This document shows positions 59,531-64,000 of a DNA stretch of 64,000 nucleotides, piece after piece. The stretch is from assembly GCF_034718895.1 (NCBI RefSeq), contig NZ_JAYERP010000001.1:4349001-4413000 (forward strand), given 5' to 3'. The position numbers and the translations under genes were made by a program. The notes beneath the pieces are model-generated. The model did no database searches, had not been told where the DNA came from, and saw nothing but the letters and a program-made list of their open reading frames with translations. The stretch's first letter is position 1, and every line of letters starts with the position of its first letter. The DNA comes from Paenibacillus phoenicis. GTDB lineage: Bacteria; Bacillota; Bacilli; Paenibacillales; Paenibacillaceae.

Positions 59531-60397
59531 ATGAAGATTTTGGTGACAGGGGCGACGGGGCAACTCGGCGCCAAGGTGGTTGAAGCGCTGCTGGCTTCGG
59601 TGCCAGCAGAACAGCTGGCAGTGAGCGTACGCGATCCCCAGAAAGCTAGTGCGTTAAGCGAGCGCGGCGTGGACGTGCGACAGGGGGATTTTGATGATCC
59701 GGCTTCGCTGGACACGGCTTTTGCCGGTGTGGAACGGCTGCTTATCGTATCCACGCAGGGTGACAACGATACGCGGACTCGCCAGCACTTGGCGGCTGTC
59801 GCGGCGGCAGAACGTGCAGGCGTTAAGTTCATCGCCTATACGAGTGTGGTGAATGCTGCAGCGAACCCGTTGGCGTTAGCTCCCGTCCATAAAGCGACCG
59901 AGGAAGCGATTGCGAAAACGGGCATTCCGTACGCCTTCTTACGGAACAACTGGTACATCGAAAATGAAACAGGGACGATCCAAGGCATTTTGGCAGGAGC
60001 CCCGCTTGTAACTTCCGCTGGAGACGGCAAAGTTGGCTGGGCGACGCGTGAGGATTACGCGCAAGCCGCAGCAACGGTGTTGGCTGGCAGCGGCCATGAG
60101 AACAAGATTTATGAGCTGTCGGGACCCGTGCTGACGCATGATGAACTGGCGAAAAAGATCGGTGAAGTTCTGGGCCGTGAAGTTCCCGTCCAGCATGTTG
60201 ACGATGCGGCCTATGCGGAAACGATGCGCGGTGCGGGAGTGCCGGAACCGGTGGTTCCGTTCCTCGTCTCCATCCAAAGCGCGATTCGCGAAGGTGCGCT
60301 GGACGTTCCGAGCGGCGACCTGGAAGCTTTGCTGGGCCGGCCGGTAACTCCGGTCGTGGACGCCATTCGCGGCATCGTAAAAGAACTGCAAGCCTAA
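59531..60397 (+). CDS. NmrA-family NAD(P)H-binding oxidoreductase (QOR2-like)
   Basis: A 288-residue atypical short-chain dehydrogenase. NADPH loop: ILVTGATGQLGAKVVEALL. Later segments AGVKFIAYTSVVNAAANPLALAPVHKATEEAI and PYAFLRNNWYIENE match QorB/YtfG NAD(P)H:quinone oxidoreductases. The length is typical. AGGAGGAG precedes the ATG. Its palindromic operator suggests control by a quinone- or electrophile-sensing repressor. Confidence 0.9.
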   Translation: MKILVTGATGQLGAKVVEALLASVPAEQLAVSVRDPQKASALSERGVDVRQGDFDDPASLDTAFAGVERLLIVSTQGDNDTRTRQHLAAVAAAERAGVKFIAYTSVVNAAANPLALAPVHKATEEAIAKTGIPYAFLRNNWYIENETGTIQGILAGAPLVTSAGDGKVGWATREDYAQAAATVLAGSGHENKIYELSGPVLTHDELAKKIGEVLGREVPVQHVDDAAYAETMRGAGVPEPVVPFLVSIQSAIREGALDVPSGDLEALLGRPVTPVVDAIRGIVKELQA

Positions 60398-60403
60398 TGA
60401 CGA

Positions 60404-60439
60404 AAATCCCTGTTCCGGGAGTGGAACAGGGATTTTTTG
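60404..60439 (+). terminator. Terminator after the QOR2-like gene
   Basis: AATCCCTGTTCC and GGAACAGGGATT form a 12-bp perfect stem around GGGAGT, followed by TTTTGC. Confidence 0.95.
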
Positions 60440-60477
60440 CGTTCAGCGGCTTTCCCATTGGAGCTGACGCCGGCGGG

Positions 60478-60672
60478 TCAACTGCAAAAGTGCAGTTGAT
60501 TTTCCGCGAAACCGGCTATTTTTAGCGGCTGAAATGTAAAAGTGCATTTCATTCAGGGTCAAATCCGTGGAAAGAGGAGTTTTTACCGGATTTAAGCTGC
60601 ACTTTTACATTTGAACGCCCTAAATCGAGCCAAAATAACGAAAATGAACTGCACTTTTACATTCCACCTGCG
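60478..60672. repeat. Dispersed repeat family C (AAAAGTGCA type)
   Basis: CTGCAAAAGTGCAGTTGATT (60480-60499) and AATGTAAAAGTGCATTTCAT (60533-60552) face inverted copies at about 60596-60617 (GCTGCACTTTTACATTTGAA) and 60647-60668 (ACTGCACTTTTACATTCCAC). The inner two form a long potential stem. Confidence 0.7.
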
Positions 60673-60946
60673 ACTAGCATGGGATTTGGCAATGCGATTA
60701 TGCGAGTAAGCCACTCTGCGACTAGCAGGGTATGCGACATTGAGACACTTCGGCTATGTGAATATACGACTCAGCAACTATGCTACACTTCGGCTATGTG
60801 AATATACGACTCAGCAACTATGCGACTCTGCTACTAGCGGCCATGCCATTAAGCGAGTATGTGGCTTTGCATCTATGCGATTTTGCAACTCTGTGACTTT
60901 GCGAATATTCGACTTTGCGTCTATACAAAACTCTGCAACTCTACAG
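60673..60946. repeat. Low-complexity stretch with a perfect 40-bp duplication
   Basis: A 40-bp unit beginning ACACTTCGGCTATGTGAATA is present twice in tandem, 60745-60784 and 60785-60824, without mismatch. Around it TATGCGAC/CTCTGC-type 8-10-bp motifs recur. The open frame over it lacks codon bias and a ribosome site. Confidence 0.75.
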
Positions 60947-61252
60947 CTACTTAATGCCTTTCCCGCCCATCGGGCGGAGCGGAATCGACTCCACGCCGGC
61001 GATCAACGGCATGGCCCGCTGAATCATTGCCCGCGTGGCTTCATCTTGCAGTGAGGCGTCGTGGGCTTCCTTGCTGCTCCAGACCTCGGTGACCCACACG
61101 GTCTCGGGCTCCGTCTCCGAAACGTTTACCACATACAGCTCACAGTCCGGAACTGCCCCCGCACCCGCAGCGGCTTCCAACAAGATGTCGACCAACTGGT
61201 CGCGCGTCCCGGGTTGCGCCTTGAATTTGGCGTACATGCCGAACTTGTCCAC
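60947..61252 (-). CDS. Antibiotic biosynthesis monooxygenase-fold protein
   Basis: A 101-residue ABM-domain protein. KFGMYAKFKAQPGTRDQLVDILL starts the ferredoxin-like fold. CELYVVNVSETEPETVWVTEVWSSKEAHDASL is typical of YgiN-like quinol monooxygenases. These cofactor-independent enzymes act on quinols, and a QOR2-like quinone reductase lies close by, on the opposite strand. A GGATGGCC-like weak ribosome site precedes the ATG. Confidence 0.88.
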   Translation of the reverse strand: MDKFGMYAKFKAQPGTRDQLVDILLEAAAGAGAVPDCELYVVNVSETEPETVWVTEVWSSKEAHDASLQDEATRAMIQRAMPLIAGVESIPLRPMGGKGIK

Positions 61253-61384
61253 CGGCCATCCTCCTCATCTTTAGTTAGAAGAATTATCTCCTACCCCTAC
61301 TCGGTTTGCAACTCCCAGGCGGAATCCCCTCCTTACCCTCCATGATATAATTAAATAAAATATCAGGGCGAAGGAGTGGAACGC

Positions 61385-62281
61385 ATGCCAAAAGTGGTAT
61401 TGGCCGGGGGAACAGGGTTTGTCGGGCAGGCGTTTGCGCGGCGGTTTCAGGAACGGGGAGCGGACGTTAAGATCATTTCCAGACAAGCTCCGCATATCTC
61501 CTGGGAGGACCCAAACGCTATTGTGGAGGCGTTGGAAGGGGCGGACCTACTGCTTAATTTGGCTGGCCGGTCGGTGAATTGCCGCTATACGCCGGAGAAC
61601 CGGCGCCAGATCTTGAATTCCCGGACGGAAACGACACGTCAGCTGGGGGAGTGCGTCCTGGCCTGCCATCGTCCGCCGGCATTATGGATGAACTCCAGTA
61701 CGGCTACAATTTACCGGCATGCGGAAGATCGCCCGATGACGGAGCAGGGCGGGGAAATTGGCACCGGCTTTTCGGTCGACGTCGCGAAGGCGTGGGAGGA
61801 GGCTTTTTTTGCCTTTAATCTCCCGGCTACAAGGCAAATCGCCTTGCGGATCGCCATCGTGCTGGACGACGGCGGGGTGATGGCTCCCTTGCGGAACTTA
61901 GTGCGCTTTGGGCTGGGCGGAGCTCAAGGATCCGGCCGTCAGCAGTTTAGCTGGATCCATATGGAGGACCTGTTCCGAATCGTCCAGTTCCTGCAGGAGC
62001 ACCCCGAGCTGGACGGCGTGTTTAACGCATCCGCTCCGAACCCGGTTACGAACCGGGAGCTGATGGCCAGCCTGCGCCGGACGATGGGCGTTCCGATCGG
62101 CTTGCCCGCTCCGCGCTGGCTATTGGAGCTGGGCGCACGCCTCATTCGCACGGAAACCGAGCTGGTGCTGAAGAGCCGCTGGGTGTTGCCGGAACGGCTG
62201 CAACGGGCGGGCTTCACCTTTCATTACGATACGTTGGATAAAGCCGTGGAGGAAATTGTAGGCCGGATGCGGTCAAGGTAG
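61385..62281 (+). CDS. TIGR01777-family NAD(P)-dependent epimerase
   Basis: A 298-residue short-chain dehydrogenase-like protein. It has the nucleotide loop VVLAGGTGFVGQAFARRFQE, family motifs DLLLNLAGRSVNCRYTPENRR, NSRTETTRQLGE, LWMNSSTATIYRH and GSGRQQFSWIHMEDLFRIVQF, then a C-terminal DUF1731 ending (VLPERLQRAGFTF). The biological substrate is unknown. ATG 61385 follows AAGGAG; the GTG at 61376 touches it. Confidence 0.92.
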   Translation: MPKVVLAGGTGFVGQAFARRFQERGADVKIISRQAPHISWEDPNAIVEALEGADLLLNLAGRSVNCRYTPENRRQILNSRTETTRQLGECVLACHRPPALWMNSSTATIYRHAEDRPMTEQGGEIGTGFSVDVAKAWEEAFFAFNLPATRQIALRIAIVLDDGGVMAPLRNLVRFGLGGAQGSGRQQFSWIHMEDLFRIVQFLQEHPELDGVFNASAPNPVTNRELMASLRRTMGVPIGLPAPRWLLELGARLIRTETELVLKSRWVLPERLQRAGFTFHYDTLDKAVEEIVGRMRSR

Positions 62282-62441
62282 TCTGCAGGCCGCTGAAGCC
62301 GGTTTGCGATGCGGACAAGCAATGGTTTTCTCAACATCATGGGGATCAGAGAACTTTTTTTATGGGGTTAACATTTAAGCGCATAAGTGTGGAGTGCCGA
62401 AATTTTTCACCCCTGGTGCCGCGATTCTTCTCCTTATGTTT

Positions 62442-62455
62442 TGAGAGCGCTAACA
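62442..62455 (+). promoter_or_regulatory. cre (CcpA) site upstream of the second sugar importer
   Basis: TGAGAGCGCTAACA matches TGWAANCGNTNWCA with one mismatch. It lies 42 bp before the binding-protein start. Glucose repression through CcpA would be expected. Confidence 0.7.
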
Positions 62456-62496
62456 TTACAATGGGTTTAATCAAAGCAAGGGGGGAATCAAACAAG

Positions 62497-63816
62497 ATGA
62501 AAAAATGGATCTCATTATTGTGCAGCGCCGCCATGCTGATGGTATTGTTGGCAGGTTGCGGCGGAGGAAATGAAGCTTCCGGCAGCGGAGATAACGGTGG
62601 AGAGAAGGTCAGCATCTCCATCTGGCATAACTGGACAGGCCAAGACGCGAAAGCAGTGGCCATGCGAAAAATCATTGAAGACTTCCGGGCCCAGCATCCC
62701 GAGATTGAAGTCATCGACGAAGGGCTCCCGACAGACGGGTTGAAGACGCGTCTGCGGACGGTGGCCGCAGCAGACGAAATGCCGGATCTGTTCGTTATGT
62801 GGCCGGACGCCATGACGAAGGAGTTCGTGAAGGGCGATTTGCTGCAGCCCATCAATGATGAGCTGGATGCCAATCCGGATTGGAAGAACAACTTCATTCC
62901 GAATGCGCTGGACGGTTACACCGTGGACGGAAAAATCTACTCCGTGCCGATGAACCTCGCACCAAGCTCGTTTATTTTCTACAATGATGCCCTGTTTAAG
63001 AAATATAACGTTAAAGTGCCGGAAACGTGGGAAGAGCTGGAGACCGCTATCCAAACGTTTAACGACAACGGCGTCATTCCAATCGCGTTGGGCAACAAAG
63101 CAAACTGGGTTGCACAGTCGACGTTCTTTAGCACCGTGGCAGACCGGATTACCGGTACCGACTGGTTTTTGAAGGCAGTTGATCAAGACGGCGCGAAGTT
63201 TACGGATCCTGAGTTTGTCGAAGCACTGACTACATTCCAGAAGCTGGGTGAAATCAAGGCGTTCCAGGACGGCTTCAACAGTATCGATGAAACGCAAATG
63301 ATGCAGCTATACTTCCAAGGGAATGCTGCTATGGTCGTCAACGGCGGTTGGGCATTAGCAAACCTGGTGAACAATGCACCGGCGGAAGTACTGGATAACA
63401 CGCATATCACCATCGTTCCGACGATTCCGGGCGGCAAAGGCGCGCCAGACACCACTTCGGGTGTCGTGGGTACCGGCCTGGGGGTTAGCAAGAAGCTGAC
63501 GGGAGCTCGGAAAGAAGCGGCGATGAAGCTGTTCTATGCACTGGCTGGTCCTGATGGACAGAAGGCTACCTTGGAGAGCAGCACCTTGGTCAGCTACAAT
63601 ATCGAGCTCGACAAGAGCAAAGCGCATCCGCTGTTTGTTGAACTGTACGATCTGATTCAACGCGTGAAGATTGTACCGGTTTACGACTCCAAGCTGGGCT
63701 CGGCCACGGTTGAAGTGGTGAACAACGGGCTGCAGGAGCTGCTGATGGGCGGTAAGGCAGAGGATATTGCCCGCAAAATCCAGGATGCACAGGCTGCAGC
63801 GGTAGCCGCCAATTAA
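62497..63816 (+). CDS. Second sugar ABC transporter substrate-binding lipoprotein
   Basis: A 439-residue lipoprotein; signal peptide and lipobox LLAGCGGG (Cys22), Gly/Ser linker. KVSISIWHNWTGQDAKAVAMRKIIEDF begins a family 1 sugar-binding protein. It has the usual WPDAMTKEFV and GLGVSKK features. The ATG at 62497 follows AAGGGGGG; an open frame runs upstream from 62362 without a site. A permease gene begins 62 bp after the stop, and a hairpin between them would favour binding-protein expression. The cre site indicates carbon control. Confidence 0.93.
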   Translation: MKKWISLLCSAAMLMVLLAGCGGGNEASGSGDNGGEKVSISIWHNWTGQDAKAVAMRKIIEDFRAQHPEIEVIDEGLPTDGLKTRLRTVAAADEMPDLFVMWPDAMTKEFVKGDLLQPINDELDANPDWKNNFIPNALDGYTVDGKIYSVPMNLAPSSFIFYNDALFKKYNVKVPETWEELETAIQTFNDNGVIPIALGNKANWVAQSTFFSTVADRITGTDWFLKAVDQDGAKFTDPEFVEALTTFQKLGEIKAFQDGFNSIDETQMMQLYFQGNAAMVVNGGWALANLVNNAPAEVLDNTHITIVPTIPGGKGAPDTTSGVVGTGLGVSKKLTGARKEAAMKLFYALAGPDGQKATLESSTLVSYNIELDKSKAHPLFVELYDLIQRVKIVPVYDSKLGSATVEVVNNGLQELLMGGKAEDIARKIQDAQAAAVAAN

Positions 63817-63821
63817 AGCGA

Positions 63822-63857
63822 ACCCCTTCCCCTCAGGGGGAGGGGGATTATTTTTTC
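63822..63857 (+). terminator. Hairpin between binding-protein and permease genes
   Basis: CCCCTTCCCC pairs with GGGGAGGGGG around TCAG, then ATTATTTTTTC. It is probably a partial terminator. Confidence 0.8.
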
Positions 63858-63878
63858 CCTTAAAGGATGTGAGTAAGC

Positions 63879-64000
63879 ATGAACGCATTGCGCAGCAAGA
63901 GCTTTATCATCACCGGGCTGCTGCCCGCGCTGGTGATCTACTCGCTGTTCGTCTTCGTGCCGGTGATTTGGTCGGCTTACTACGGCTTTTTCAACTGGTC
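63879..64000 (+). CDS. Sugar ABC transporter permease, N-terminal part
   Basis: The first 40 codons of a MalF-type permease; the gene runs off the right edge. MNALRSKSFIITGLLPALVIYSLFVFVPVIWSAYYGFFNW is a basic start followed by the first membrane helix, which ends in the conserved SxYYGFFNW-like turn. AAAGGATGTGAG precedes the ATG. It is co-oriented with the binding-protein gene and completes the second importer. Confidence 0.85.
   Translation, partial: MNALRSKSFIITGLLPALVIYSLFVFVPVIWSAYYGFFNW

Noticed and set aside
60740-61054. 104-codon open frame over the 40-bp duplication
   Set aside because: It is a by-product of low-complexity DNA and overlaps the antisense of the monooxygenase gene.
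62362-62496. 45-codon N-terminal extension of the second sugar-binding lipoprotein
   Set aside because: It would precede the signal peptide and overlap the cre site; AAGGGGGG fits ATG 62497.

Overview
The window looks like a chromosomal segment of a Paenibacillus-type Firmicute. GC content is moderate to high, Shine-Dalgarno sequences are strong (AGGAGG, AAAGGGG), TTG and GTG starts are frequent, and intrinsic terminators are abundant. Genes with close Bacillus/Paenibacillus counterparts include YesM/YesN, QoxABCD, CsoR-CopZ-CopA, YdjO, CcdC and YezD. No rRNA, tRNA, CRISPR array or prophage was recognised.

Layout. 1-1313: envelope-stress genes (SPFH/flotillin-like 3' end, PspA, PspC). 1563-11012: carbohydrate locus with a YesM/YesN two-component system, an ABC sugar importer, a GH43-type enzyme and a glucosidase-like protein. 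11160-15586: an FMN reductase, a degenerate IS1595-like transposase gene flanked by dispersed repeats, and a GDPD/MFS pair. 15665-27254: copper and respiration (YcnI, CopCD, DAP dehydrogenase, aa3 quinol oxidase, CsoR/CopZ/CopA). 27350-29025: an SPFH / ribbon-helix-helix / unknown operon. 29129-29815: a repeat-rich stretch. 29875-33666: MocR regulator, LysE exporter, nitroreductase, IS110 remnant. 33667-36986: TatD, a tyrosine recombinase between perfect inverted repeats, and an HD-GYP protein. 37006-40353: a TPP-riboswitch-controlled thiamine-precursor transporter. 40388-41205: cold-shock genes. 41396-43574: CcdC and an Rrf2-lactonase fusion. 43757-47711: sulfate uptake and YezD. 47918-59368: TauE, NAD(P)HX repair, flavin reductase, a heterodimeric ABC exporter and others. 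59446-64000: two NAD(P)-binding proteins, a monooxygenase and the start of a second sugar importer with a cre site.

The strongest candidate for an undescribed system is 34644-35831. A tyrosine recombinase gene with all catalytic residues lies between perfect 29-bp inverted repeats. Each repeat is itself built like a tyrosine-recombinase crossover site (two 11-bp near-palindromic arms around 4 bp). Inside the segment, downstream of the recombinase, a TATAAT box points out across the right repeat toward an HD-GYP (c-di-GMP phosphodiesterase family) gene. Inversion would point it at the TatD gene instead. I infer a self-encoded invertible switch. The repeats and the gene content are seen directly; the switching is inference.

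Secondary observations are an intact but catalytically dead IS1595-like protein with a near-consensus promoter, an unusual Rrf2-lactonase fusion, three families of short dispersed intergenic repeats, a cold-shock leader with a terminator-like hairpin, and an IS110 remnant whose upstream region can still fold like a structured RNA.
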